64,000 bases of DNA. Source: Cocos nucifera (lineage: Eukaryota; Streptophyta; Magnoliopsida; Arecales; Arecaceae). The position numbers and the translations under genes were made by a program. Of this stretch, positions 23,329 to 34,938 are shown piece by piece. Location: contig QRFJ01000023.1 of the NCBI GenBank assembly GCA_006176705.1, forward strand, positions 1,700,583 through 1,764,582. Direction: 5' to 3'. Position 1 is the first letter of the stretch, and each line of letters opens with the position of its first letter. The notes below the pieces were generated by a model, which was not told the origin of the DNA, ran no database searches, and saw only the letters and a program-made list of their open reading frames with translations.

Positions 23329-23879
23329 CATAGTGCCAAAGAGGAATAAAACCCTAAATAGCGATCAATTCAATTTTTTACAAAAAACATCATTCGAGTG
23401 ATCTTAACCTTGATATTCAATTCTCATAAAGAATTGTAACTATATTAAAATGAGAACTAGCTTATCATAGCAGCATAAATTGATGAAAGTAAAATTTTAG
23501 TGCCATCATTGCCAAAAAGATAAAAGAAAAGGAAGAAATCATATTTATATCTAAAATGTGATAGCAATAGCATGAAATTATCTAACATTGCACAAGCCCA
23601 TTTGATTTTTGGGTACCCTTTCACCACATTTAGACATGATTATTGTTATGAGACTTTGGCAACTAATTGGAAATTGGAATAAACCAATAGTTGGACATGC
23701 ACCTGCCCTAAACACATAGGCCTCAAATAAGGCGACAATGAAGTTACATGAGTTTTGACCTTAACGAAAAATGATCACGATATAAATTACATTTCCATCT
23801 CCAGCAAATTTCCAAGGTGATGCAAAAGTGTGTAAGACTGGTTTACATTTATTTGCCATCCCTTATGGTTGGGGCTGGA
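23329..23879. other. Intergenic DNA right of the copia element
   Basis: Continuation of the DNA split by the copia insertion, starting with the target copy CATAG. No coding signal or repeat recognised. Confidence 0.4.
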
Positions 23880-24795
23880 ACTGGGCTTAAGCTGGACTTT
23901 GGATTAGGCCCAAAACAATTCAAGCTGGGCTTGGAACTAATGATACAGCCCATTTATCTTCCAGACCAAATTTAGATATATTTTGGCCCAACCTGGACTT
24001 GAGTCCGAAGTCCAACCTAACTGGTCGAGTCCCTTCTCCTAGTCCCCTCCCATCTAAAATCTAAGTGGAATCCATCCCTTCTCCCAGACTCTCAATCCCT
24101 TTTGACCACCCCCAAACCCCAACCATCCCTGAACCTCCCCGAGGGTTCCCAGTGGCACTATAGCAAGTTCCTTAATGCCATCAAGAAGGTCAAGATAGAG
24201 TGCGTCTGCTTTCCTAAGGATGGTGGTGCCCTCTAGCTCACCACCATCGACAGCCATTGCACCACCATCATCGTCCCTAACGACTCTGACCTCAATGACA
24301 TTCTCGCTATGAACGGCATCGACATCTCCATCTCCAAGGGCGATAATGATAATGGCCTCTTTGCCCTTATCAGCAATCTCTTTTTCCTTTTCCTTGTCTT
24401 CATCAGCCTCTTCTTCCTCTTCCGCTGCGCTCCAAATCTAAGTTCCAAGAGATCCTGGAGATTAGTGTCACCTTCGCCGACATTGCCGGTGCTGACCAGG
24501 CCAAGCTTTAGCTCTAGGAGGTCGTCATCATCGTCGAAGACCCAATAGTCATCGTCATCGTCATGGCCAGAATGGTTTAGGGCTTAGGGGATTTTTTTTT
24601 GAATTTTTGAGAGATGAAAGAGAGATAGTGTGGATTGTAGTCTGGTCCAATCGGGTTCAAGCTGGGCTCAAATCGAGCTTGGGCCTTAGTTTTTCAAAAA
24701 ATTTTGGGCCTAAGTCCAACCCAAAGTCTAAAAAAAATTGAGCTAGACTCAGGAAAAGGTATGGCCCGACCTAGCCCTACCCACTTCCAGTCCTA
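23880..24795. mobile_element. hAT-like non-autonomous element carrying an FtsH gene fragment
   Basis: The left end begins TGGGGCTGGAACTGGG (23880). The right end, reverse-complemented, begins TAGGACTGGAAGTGGG (24795). Further inside both arms share GGACTTTGG/AGACTTTGGG and TTAGGCCCAAAA-type stretches, so they are decayed inverted repeats of more than 60 bp. Eight bases on the left (CTTATGGT) and on the right (TTCATGGC) match at five sites, and the other three are C/T transitions, as expected for an old 8-bp hAT duplication. No transposase is present. The middle is a captured host gene piece. Confidence 0.6.
24129..24545 (+). pseudogene. Truncated FtsH protease pseudogene (thylakoid type)
   Basis: Read from 24129, the frame gives SQWHYSKFLNAIKK, then PKDGGAL, a stop (TAG 24234-24236), TTIDSH, VPNDSDLNDILAMNGIDIS, GLFALISNLFFLFLVFISLF (a membrane segment) and FLFRCA. 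After a short deletion it reads SKFQEI, VTFADIAGADQAKL and two stops. These are the luminal domain, second membrane helix and the linker up to the start of the AAA domain of plant chloroplast FtsH of the FTSH1/FTSH5 kind, a membrane metalloprotease for photosystem II repair. The AAA motifs and the zinc site (HEAGH) are absent. No introns are seen. It is GC-richer than its surroundings and sits between hAT-like inverted repeats, so it was probably captured. Confidence 0.85.
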
Positions 24796-26980
24796 TTCAT
24801 GGCATGACGTCAAGATTTGAATAAGTATTAACAACAATCATAAAAAAATTTCCATGCTCATGTAATTTATGACTCGATTTGTTTATGTGATCCACATACG
24901 ATTTACTTTAAATATATTTATGTTTGATATAAATGAATTTAGATTATAAAGGATCAACATGTCTAGATCTATTTATTGAATAGATTAGGGTCAAATTTAG
25001 ACCTTTATCCATCTAACCAATATAATAATTGGATCGATTATGACCTAACCCATTTAATCTATTTAACCTACTTAAAATCCATTTAATTTATTTTCAATCT
25101 ATTTAATCTGACTAATTTAATTTATTTAATCCGATTCAATTTATTTAATAAATATATTATATAGGTCGGATCGAATTATCTATTTAATATACAGGATCCA
25201 TTTGATTGGGGTATATCTATTATGAGGTAATCTAACAATTGCTCGAAATCATTTATCTGAAAAAAAAATTATGAAAAAAAATAATTTTCATCATATTTGG
25301 TTGATGAAAAAATTACTTCATAAAATGATACTAAAAAATAATTATTGTATTTAGTTGGAGATAATCCTATAAACAAATATAACCAAATTTACAAATATAT
25401 CTATCAATATAAAATATTTTTTTAATATAAAAAAAGCATTGCCTTAAATTATTTTTTACATAATAACTATAATTATATAGTCCTTTGTATAATACCACAT
25501 ATATCTTAAATTATTTATAAAATTTTTTTATTAAATAAATTTGACAAGACATCAAAATAAATTCAAAACCATATATGTACTATATTTTTCAAGCTTTATT
25601 CTTCTCGATATTTTCAATATCATCAACATCTCATTCACCATCTACGGTCTCTTGAAGATATTTTTAATTACTATCATTTATAAGTTTATCAAATTCGAAC
25701 TCTCATGATATTTATTCTATTTTTTAAAAAAAATATATATCAAATCCATTAATTTTTTTATTATTTTTTATATCTATTATATATATAACATTACTTTATG
25801 AAGAAGTATTATGATGTTGCCACCTCAACATCTCAGATGATTTTAGTAGTGCCACATAGATTATTATTTTATTATGTATAATAATTTAAATATTATTTTT
25901 TAATAATAATAAAATAATATTTTAAAAATTAAAAAAAATAATATTTTAAAAATAAAAATAGGAAAGAGATAAAAGATGAAAAATATTTTTTTAAATTATT
26001 ATTTAAAAAATTATAAAAATAGTAATAATATTTATAAAAAATATTAATTCATTATTATTATTTTAAAAAGATAGCATATCATTTTTTAAATTTTAAAAAT
26101 AATAATATACTAATTTATTTTTTAAAAATAATATATTTATTATTTTTTAAAATTAATATATTTCGATATCTAAATCGTTCTATTGGATCAGATCAGATCA
26201 AATCAAATCTAATAAATTATCTATAAATAAAGTATGGTACTCTATCGATTTGAAAGTTAAATTTCTATATTTAATAACTTCCGAAAGTTTGAAGAAGGTA
26301 TGAGAAGAAGTGAGGGAGTGGGGGTACGATCGAAATCAACGTTTGTCGAGAGACAAGGAGAGTTATGGTAGGATGATAAAAGCGGACATGAAGAAAATAT
26401 AAGAATAGAAAGAAAAATAATAATAATAATAATAATAATATATTATTTTATAAAAAAAAAAGAAAAAAAAGAAAAGAAAAGAGAGAGTTTTTCTCTCTTC
26501 CTTTAGTAGTGGTACCAAGAGTAGTGATATCCGATAGGAGCATCAAGAAGTACAATTAAAATCGATATTTATCGAAAGAAGAAAAGCGGTGTTGAGGCGA
26601 TAAGAAGGTAGGGTGGTATCAGTAGGCGCGAATAAGATATGAGAAGAAGAGAGTGGACGAAGGTGCAATCGGAATCGATGTTTATCAAAAGAAAAAGAGA
26701 CATAGGAGGGTGCAGTAATAGCAACGAGCACGTAGAAGATATATAAATAAGAAGAAAAAAATAAATAAAATATTATTTTATAAAATAATAAAAAAATATA
26801 TTATATAATAAATAAATAAATTAATTAAATAAAAATATTAAAAATTAATAATATTTATTAAAAATATTTATTATTAAAAAAATTAATAATTATAGATGCA
26901 ATGTATTAGTCTTTGATTAATTTTATATTAAATATGATAATTTGGTATTGAATTTATTTTATATTGGATTCAAATTATGG
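24796..26980. other. AT-rich intergenic DNA with simple repeats
   Basis: No gene. At 24950-25200 there are degenerate AATCTATTTAA repeats. At 25400-26160 the DNA is extremely AT-rich. At about 26295-26740 a diverged repeat recurs three times (GAGAAGAA..., ATCGA(T/A)..TTTATCGA or GTTTGTCGAGAG, at about 26325, 26560 and 26675). An AAT microsatellite lies at 26416-26441. Confidence 0.5.
26416..26441. repeat. AAT microsatellite
   Basis: Nine uninterrupted AAT-type units in AT-rich DNA upstream of the small host gene. Confidence 0.9.
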
Positions 26981-27150
26981 GTTTAATTAGGTTCAGATCG
27001 GCAAATTTTTGACATCACCCGCTCTGGATGCGACCGCCGTCTGTACATTCACCGCGCAACGGCTCCTCCGAAGGAGAGGACCCAACAGGACCAAGGAAAT
27101 CCCCAATCCATTCTCTCTCGAACTCCACATCTCTCCCCTCTTCCGCGCCG

Positions 27151-27548
27151 ATGGCCGCCTCCTTGTCCTCCTCCGCGGCAAAGTCCTTCTGCCATTCCTT
27201 CAAGAGGTTCTTCAAGGCGCCCTGGGAGATCACCGGCCCCTGTGCCGACCCCGAGTACCGGATCGCTCTCCCCAAAGCCACCGAGTACCGCAGGTTCTCC
27301 CCGGCCACCGCTCCGGCCAAGGCCTGCGTCCCACCAACGACCCCGGGACAGTCTTCGACATCAAGTACTACATCCGCGACCGCCGCCGCGACCGGCGGCC
27401 CCCCGTCCGCTGGACTGTGCTGAAGAATGATGACGTAGAGAAGATGATGACCGAGAAGACCTTTGGCGCTGCGGACTTCCCGCCGGTGTACGTCACTGAG
27501 CGGGTCCAGGAGGACGACAACGCTAGGGGAGGCGGGTGCCAGAAATAG
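27151..27548 (+). pseudogene. Small mitochondrial complex I subunit-like gene with a 1-bp deletion
   Basis: From ATG 27151 the frame reads MAASLSSSAAKSF, KRFFKAPWEITGPCADPEY, ALPKATEYRRFSPATAPAKA and then loses its reading phase. In the next frame the protein continues with PGTVFDIKYYIRDRRRDR, VEKMM, FGAADFPPVYVTE and EDDNARGGG to a stop at 27546-27548. One base is missing near 27331 (after GTCCC). Adding one base would make 399 bases, 132 codons plus stop, so the two halves belong to one gene. I recognise the protein as a conserved small plant protein found with mitochondrial NADH dehydrogenase (complex I), the Arabidopsis At1g67350 kind; this is from memory and only moderately sure. It is GC-rich in an AT-rich setting. 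The deletion may be a real mutation or an assembly error. Confidence 0.7.
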
Positions 27549-29890
27549 GTCATTGAACCCTGCTTGTCTGTAGATTTTAATCGGGATTAGGGATTTCGAG
27601 ACTTGGTGGAGATTACTCTCAGACGCTTCTGATGGTAGGTTCGATAAGCATTTCATTTTTATTTTTTCTGTTACGTTCTCTGGAGGAAGAAAAACTCGAT
27701 GATTTTCTTTGATTTGGTGTTTTGGGTGTCGGAAATAGTTGAGCAAACCTTCTGATCGATTGCATTAACTTGAATTAGGGTTTCAGAATTTGTAGAATCC
27801 ACTAAAATATCCTTTTCCTTTGCTTTCGTTGGAATGACAAGAAAACTTTGATGATGTTTTGTTGTTTGGTTCGGGGATGATTGCTTATGAATTGGAAGCT
27901 TCGTCTGCTTTTGTGGATCAATTGTCTGTTCCAGAGGTTTTATTAGTAGGTTCTCTGAAGATTTTTTCTTTTTTTTTATTAGGAAAAGAAAAGTTACATT
28001 GTTTCATGAATGGGTTATTGGGGTTTGTAGAATGTGTGCCCTGTTGAAATGATCTGCCTAGTAAGTATTTTTCTTTTGTAGAATTTGGTTATAAATAGGG
28101 TTTGATTTTATTTTCTTGTGTAATCTACTGATCGTTGACATGGGATTTGTATAGCTCTTGCTTAAATTATGGAATCATGAATATAATGATGTTAGGCCTG
28201 GGAGTTCTGGCATGATCTGGCTCTTGAAGGTGGCAGACTCGTTATTTTATTTTGTCTGAAATGAAAATAAATGAGACTGATGCATGTTCAGATTCTTAAG
28301 CGATTAGGTTGGCTGTTATGCAATTTTGATGGTGAAATGTGAGAGTGCTTTTCAGTTTTGCAGGTTTACACATCATTTGCAGAGATGATCTTCCATCAGG
28401 CTGTTTTTAGGTTTAAAAGTTGAGGCGATGGAAACTTAAGGTTTTTCTTGGATCATCGAGGAAATGTATAACTAAAGAAATATATCACTGAAGAACTGCT
28501 CCTTAGATGACACAATGTGCTTTTGTTCTGGTTGTGGAGCCTCTAAATGGGTATCAGTTGCACTGGATGGTCTTAGAGAAGGGCTAGACCCTTGGAACAT
28601 CTCAAGTATTTTATTTATATCGTATAATTTTGTTGGAGAAGGCAATAGGAATATCGAGACATCCAGGATTTTATGATTGCTTGTGTTAATCGCATTGTCT
28701 TGTTAGTCCAACCTTTTTTGTCCTGAATAGGATATATAAATTTCTTGGAAGAGATTATTTTACTTGCATCAAGTAGAGCTTTTATCACAAAAAAATGGAG
28801 GTTTGGTTTCAAACAAGGGAAGTAGTCGGGCATCAGGGAGCATGAGGAAGATGTACAGTCTTACTAGAATTTTTTATCTACAGAAAGTTTGGAGGCCAGA
28901 GCCTAGGGATTTGGATTTTATAGCATCTGATAGAAAGGGGAGATAAGAGATTAAGAACATTCTTTTTAAGGATATGGAAGTGATGGTTAAATTGGCATGG
29001 GAAAAGGTCCAAGCTCTAAAGTTTGCATCAGCTTCCTTTGCTTTATGTCTTCAACATTATTGTACTTAGCAAATATATCATGATCGGTCAAATGGTTTCC
29101 TGAACAGAAGGCTACGTAGCATCAAAGGACATCACTTGTTGTTCTCATTCCTAATAAAGAGGAGGCTATGCATAAGGAGCATAAGCCACTTAACCCCCTT
29201 ATTGAAAAATCACAATCTTACTGCATTAAGTGGTTTGCTTGAACGCACCACAAGCATCATGCATGATGGGGTCACAAACATCCATCGAATTATGCGCCAA
29301 GTTAATTTGATACTCAGATGCTCCGTAATTCTCCAACTCCACAGGTTGAAGAGTCATACTTAGGCCTCTAAACAGGTTGGTTTCAGGTCATGTCTGGGTG
29401 GGCCTGAACTTGATGCAAAATCTTGAATGCTAAACTAACCCAAGCCAGGAACCCAACTGGTTGGCCAAACCATGCCTCAAACATGAACCAACTTACATTT
29501 GGACACCATACTTAATTATCCGACTTGGCTACAATTTTTGCTTTGCATATTTTCCCATCTTGTCAAGGGATTTGGTGGGTAGAGGCACAGCAGTAGGCCA
29601 GAAGAATAATAGTAAATCATGAGCTAGTGGTCAGTGAGGGTCAGAGATGGTGGTAACAAATCAAATTTGATTGTATAATATGCAATGCATGTGGGTGATT
29701 TTTGTGGAATGAGTACATGTTTGATGCTGATGATCCCATACATATAACCCATAGTGCAAGTTCAAGTGGAAGCAATGTTTGCTGATAGTCGTGATCTCGT
29801 CAACAAATCAAACATTTGGAAGCAAATCTTTTATATCATTAGTTTTTGGGTGAACATATTAAATTGAAGAAGTATCTGGGAGATGCCTGT
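27549..29890. other. 3' flank of the small host gene
   Basis: Non-coding, AT/GT-rich, no repeat identified. It would contain the 3' UTR of the small gene. The short frames present have no recognisable products. Confidence 0.4.
29886..29890. repeat. Target-site duplication, left of solo LTR
   Basis: CCTGT, repeated exactly at 30614-30618 on the other side of the solo LTR. Confidence 0.88.
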
Positions 29891-30613
29891 TGTTAGAGGG
29901 CTATTTCCCGTTTAGACGGATAACAAGTCTCATTGAGAAAATACTTGAAAAAGAACATTCAGATGTAACATCAGAGTAGCAATGTTGAAAGGTAATATCG
30001 TCAATCCTATTGTTAGCATGGCTATAGCAGCAACTAAACTTATTCCAGATCGACCGAACCTCATATACTGCCTGATCCTTCTAGCTTCAGTAGCAGTCCT
30101 TTGCTCTAATCTTCAATCCAATCATGGATAATTTCAAACTTTGGACAGCCTAATCTTTGGACGTGTTACAGGTTCAACCATTTTAGCATATTTTTCAATC
30201 AATCGAAGCTTACTGATCCATCAACATTTTCAAATCCAACTGATCTTACTTAAGCCTCCAACTTGAACACGGTGATATCTACAGCATCCAATTTGGTGCC
30301 AAAATGAATAAGACGGGCTCAATCAGGTAACTTGGTGGATCTCAATTCAAAATGCAATTGTATCATGATCCGTCTAACAAACTTTTCTAACAACTTAAAC
30401 CGCCTCCATCTATAAAAGGAGCCAAAGGGAACCTCCAAAGGTATGCCATTATTTTCTCTCTACTCCTCATCTGTTGCTTGAAACTGACTTGAGCGTCAAA
30501 GGATCTCTGCCGGAGCTGCCTCCGACCAGGACTTCTTTTGCAGATCATCTCTCCGCGAGTGACGTGTCACCGCTCTAGCTATTACGACTAACAAATAGAT
30601 CTCAGCATCAACA
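29891..30613 (+). mobile_element. Solo LTR of a Tat-type Ty3/gypsy element
   Basis: 723 bp beginning TGTTAGAGG and ending CATCAACA, flanked by the perfect 5-bp duplication CCTGT. A TATA box is at 30409-30420. The U5 part reads CTGACTTGAGCGTCAAAGGA, then CTGCCGGAGC, GGACTTCTTTTGCAGAT. This is the same plan as the LTRs of the Tat elements at 34939 and 48784, though clearly a different family. There is no internal region. It is the product of recombination between the two LTRs of one element. Confidence 0.9.
30409..30420 (+). promoter_or_regulatory. TATA box of the solo LTR
   Basis: TCTATAAAAGGA, about 70 bp before the CTGACTTGAGCG motif, as in the intact Tat LTRs of this window. It could drive rightward transcription into flanking DNA. 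Confidence 0.65.
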
Positions 30614-30618
30614 CCTGT

Positions 30619-32318
30619 GATTCCATCACAAGCAATCAACATGATTGATAAAAGCAGAAGTATTTGATATCTGCTTGTGACACGTCATATCTTGCCCATG
30701 TGACTGATTCTTGAGACTGTTATTCAACACATTAGTGAGCATAGTCGATTAAAGTTAAGCAGTATTAGATTGATGGCAATGATCTGATCCATCAACAATG
30801 CCCTGGTTGTTTCTAAACAGCTTGGAAGAACCAGTATAAAGTTCAATTATCAAACTCTATCTGATTGAAACAGTTTTTTGGTCCCCTAATAAAGCAGGAA
30901 ACAAGGTTTTAAAACATTTGGCCTATGCCATCATTGCCACTGGGTTGTCACAACATCCACTATATCCCCTTCTAAATTTTTAATAGAAAATTTTAAGTTA
31001 TTCTTAATATATAGATTTTTTTTTTTTGGGGGGGGTTTTGTTAGGGCATGGCATGCATGGTAGAATGGCACAGTACACCAATTTCATGGAATCATTTTTT
31101 TTTGGGGTTAAAGAAGAGTAAATATTTTAAGTTATTCATTTTTTAAATGTTCTAGTTAAAGTTATATGAGAATGAAAATTTGTCCTTAATACTCTAATGT
31201 TTGAGATCATCTTTCTTCCCTATCATTTTTTAACTAAAATTTAGGTGAAACATTCAACATGTGCAATGACATGATTGATTTAGGAGTACTTAATGGATGA
31301 TCGTTATTGCATTACCCTGGTAGCGCTTGACCATTTCAAGGGTATTTAGTACCTTATGGATGTCATGTGTGTTACATGGACGTTCATGTGTGGCTCCTAA
31401 AATCCATGTCAGATACATATCCAAATCAGACATGCATTATACATTTGGATACTTGTCAAATTTGTTTGGTTCCAAATTTTTGAAATTAGCAGAGGTGGAC
31501 TCTTCCAACAATGGGTTAGACCCATTCTAATAATGTTAAAAATGAGAATTTGTTCTTTTCAAAGCTTGGTAAAGGAAGTAGGTATTAAGGAAATTTGAAT
31601 GAGAAATATGTTTATCATAAGACCATAAAAAAAGTCTTTTAATGATTTCTTGTAGACAATATTTAATATAATTTTTTATTTAGTTTTTTATGTACTATGT
31701 AACTTTTTCCTCTATTTGTGAGTGAGACACTTGGGCACATATTCAAACCCGATTCTTGTGTCATCTCCATGCAAAACTAATTGGCATTCCATCAAATGAA
31801 ATGTATTCACTTTGGTTCTTTATTACCTTTTACAAATTTTTGCCACTTATTATGCATGTTGCTAATATAAAAGGAGTATATGATAGATGGATCAGGTTTA
31901 GTTGAACGTGGTACATATGGCTTATTCAAGTTAAGGTATTTGATGAATGTGGTGGATTGTATCCATCAAGAAAGCGCTGGAGATGATCTTTCTTCTTTTT
32001 TAAAGTGAGTTTGTTTTAGAAACCAACAATTCATGTACTAAATAGTATGTGTGATACTCCATTCAGCTTCTCGCATAACATTTTCAGATACTACCATGTA
32101 ACTTTGCAGACACTAAATAACTTTCCACAAACATAGACAATCAATCTATTTTTCCTTTTACATCCCTCCAACCACATGACAAATCATATATATATATATA
32201 TAGCATATGCATTGACATTTGAAAGTGCTTAACAAAATAACCTTCTTGAACAGGTCAGAGTAAGTGAACTAGAGATAACAAGATGGCGTTATGTGGGTGT
32301 TAGTTGTAGATGAAGTGT
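30619..32318. other. Intergenic DNA
   Basis: No gene recognised. A T12G8 tract lies at 31016-31035 and a TA microsatellite at about 32186-32202. Confidence 0.4.
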
Positions 32319-32656
32319 TATGTCGATCTTGATGCTTGTCCTTCTGTATTAGTCCATTGTGAAGAGTTAGTTTCATTCTTTGAATTTTAGATATGCTGAT
32401 TTTGGTCTTTGCTCGAGGTTCACAAAATCCCAGCTTGCACCAAAGAAGAAAAGGAGGGTGATTTTGGTTTTTGCAAGTTTACATGGTTATGTCAACCTTG
32501 ATGCCTGTCCTTCTGTATTAGTCCATTATGAAGAGTTAGTTTAATTATTTGAATTTGAGATATGCTGATTTTGGTCTTTGCTCGAGGTTCACAAAATCCC
32601 TGCTTGCACCACAGAAGAAAAGGAGGGTGATTTTGGTTTTTGCAAGTTTACTTGGG
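32319..32656. repeat. Tandem duplication, two 169-bp copies
   Basis: TGTCGATCTTGATGCTTGTC (32321) recurs as TGTCAACCTTGATGCCTGTC (32490), and TGCAAGTTTAC recurs at 32472 and 32641, both 169 bp apart. Most bases in between are identical. Unlike the satellites in the LTR elements, this is a simple two-copy duplication in unique DNA. Confidence 0.9.
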
Positions 32657-34938
32657 GATCTGCTACATCATTCTTTGGAAAAGCAAATGTGGGAAGTGCA
32701 TTATAGGCAAATACGTTGGTGAACTAAACGTGTTGTGAATGTTCTTGGGCAATGAAACGATTGATGCTCAGGAAGGAACATGTATGGGTTTTGCTTAAAG
32801 AGTCCAAGTTGGGGAACACCTAAAGAACACTCTTTATGGAAGTGCCAAAAAGAATTTTTGATGCCCTTTTGCTATGCCTGCTGAGAGCGTGACCTTGGAA
32901 AGATATGTTTCTATTGGCTCATAACATTGACCTTTTGGGATGTGTGAAATTCTTTCTGCTGTGCCTGAGCACATTTATGCTATCTGCTTTATATAGTTAT
33001 TTTGGAACTTGTTTGACGTTTTAGACAAGTTTCTTTGCACTTCTACAAACAAGATTTCATTTAAAATTTTACCAATGAAGCATTTCTCACTTTGTCATCC
33101 AGAGTAGTTCCTTCTGCGGTTGACTTTAATGTCAGAGAATAACTTGTTAAGTTCTTGTACGTAGCATTAAATGCTGCACAGATTTCTTTAGGTGATGATG
33201 TAAGTGATGTTTTGGATGGACTCTCGTGTTTCAGTAGTTGCCAACAAGTCCTTGTCCAACTGAAGTCACTTGATTGGTCGATCAGGGTCCACAAGAAATT
33301 GCTTAGGAGGATAATCGATTAACAGTAGGTCATGAAACATTGACTACTGCCTGTTTATTTTATTATTTACATATATTTGTTGTTTATAAGATGCAATAAA
33401 TATAATATTGTAAAAAAGTGTGGCCTAGTGCACAATGCTCCTGCTATTGTAGGGTTTGGAGAGGTTCAGATGTACTTCATGGTAAAATTTCCTGCAGTCA
33501 GTTTACAACTGTTTGATATGGTTCTTCATGGTTCATCAGTCAAATTACTGGCAAACCTCCATTCATCTTTTTTATATTTAGAGAAGAAAAACGATACTTA
33601 ATTGTCTTTTCTGTATTTTTGAACAGGTCACAGCTGTCAGATTGTATGCAGGCAAACAGGTGTTTTGTGCTCATGGGTTTTATCAGAAGAAGTGCTTTCC
33701 CTTCCTGATATTTTCTAGCTGTCTTTAGTAATGTGCCTAAGACCCTTCCATTTTATTTGCTTTGCAAACCAGCTGGTGGATGGTGGGAAATAAATAGCGT
33801 CACTCATTCCAATTGAATTACTCTAAACATCTCCAATTGTTGTAAAGATTCCATTGTTCAATAACATGCTGTAGAACTTCATTAAAATTTCATCATTCTA
33901 TAACATTCCTGCTGTCTCTCAATTTATGCTCCCTAGTTAGAAACATGACTCATTTCACCTAAAATTAACTCTCAAACCATATTTAATTTTTAATATTCCA
34001 CATTTCTAAAAGGTGGTTGTAAAAAGGAGATTGTCTCTGTGTATGATACCACTTATATAAGGTACTGCCTATCATACTTATTTAATACCAAGGAACTTGT
34101 AGCATTATGATGCACTGGGAGCATTTTATTCAGATGTTTTCTTGGAAGTGCAATCAGTGAACTTTTTAACATCAAATTTAAGGTAGCGGGATGGTCTGTT
34201 ATAAGCGGTGGTTGTAAGATAAAAGCTTGCTGGGAGGGGGTAAAAAAGACACTCAAGGCAAAGTTTGCAGGGTTTCACCGGACCTCCTTGCCTTCTAGAC
34301 CTGCTTGAGGGGGTATTAATTATGTTTTGGTGGTATCAAAATCAGCGTTGACACTTATTTTGTACAAGTTGTGGTTTGGAATGAATGCCAAAGCGGTAAT
34401 GAATTTATTTGCTTGGGATTGAGTTGCAGACCTCTATGATGGTGACATTAAACGGTAGTTACGGATGTCGGAGATAAATTGAGATTTGGGTCCCCCAAAC
34501 TAATGTCTAAGCAGCAGTTTCTTTCTGGATCGCTTGCAGGTTTTGCTAAAGCTAAGGTCCGTTCGTTTACGGACAAAAGTTCATCTGAGGATCTATATTT
34601 TTTTTAAATAAATATTTTTTAAATAATATTTAAATAAAAAAATAATTTATTTATATTTTTTAAATATAAAAAAATAGTTTTGAAATTTATTATCCACATT
34701 TTTTTATATTATTATTTTTTTTAGATAAGTTGTTAAAATTTATATATATTTTTTATAATATTTTTTATATTTTTTAGGTTTGGAGAAGATGGACAATTTT
34801 GTTATTGGGCATGGAGGCATTAGAAATGAGAATAGAACGTCTTAGGAATAAACTTAAATAGCTATTTTACTGGTTGATGAAAATGATTTAACTATCTTTT
34901 AAATGGATAAGATTTTTTTTCATTTCATAGATAAATGT
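32657..34938. other. Intergenic DNA left of the large nest
   Basis: No recognisable gene. A 77-codon - strand frame at 33061-33294 and a 74-codon + strand frame at 33377-33601 match nothing I know. 34580-34780 is almost purely A/T. Confidence 0.4.

Noticed and set aside
27015..27746. 243-codon - strand frame over the small host gene
   Set aside because: Shadow of the GC-rich + strand gene; no known domain, while the + strand shows a conserved protein.
33061..33601. 77- and 74-codon frames as possible genes
   Set aside because: Short, no recognisable similarity, in AT-rich intergenic DNA; expected by chance.
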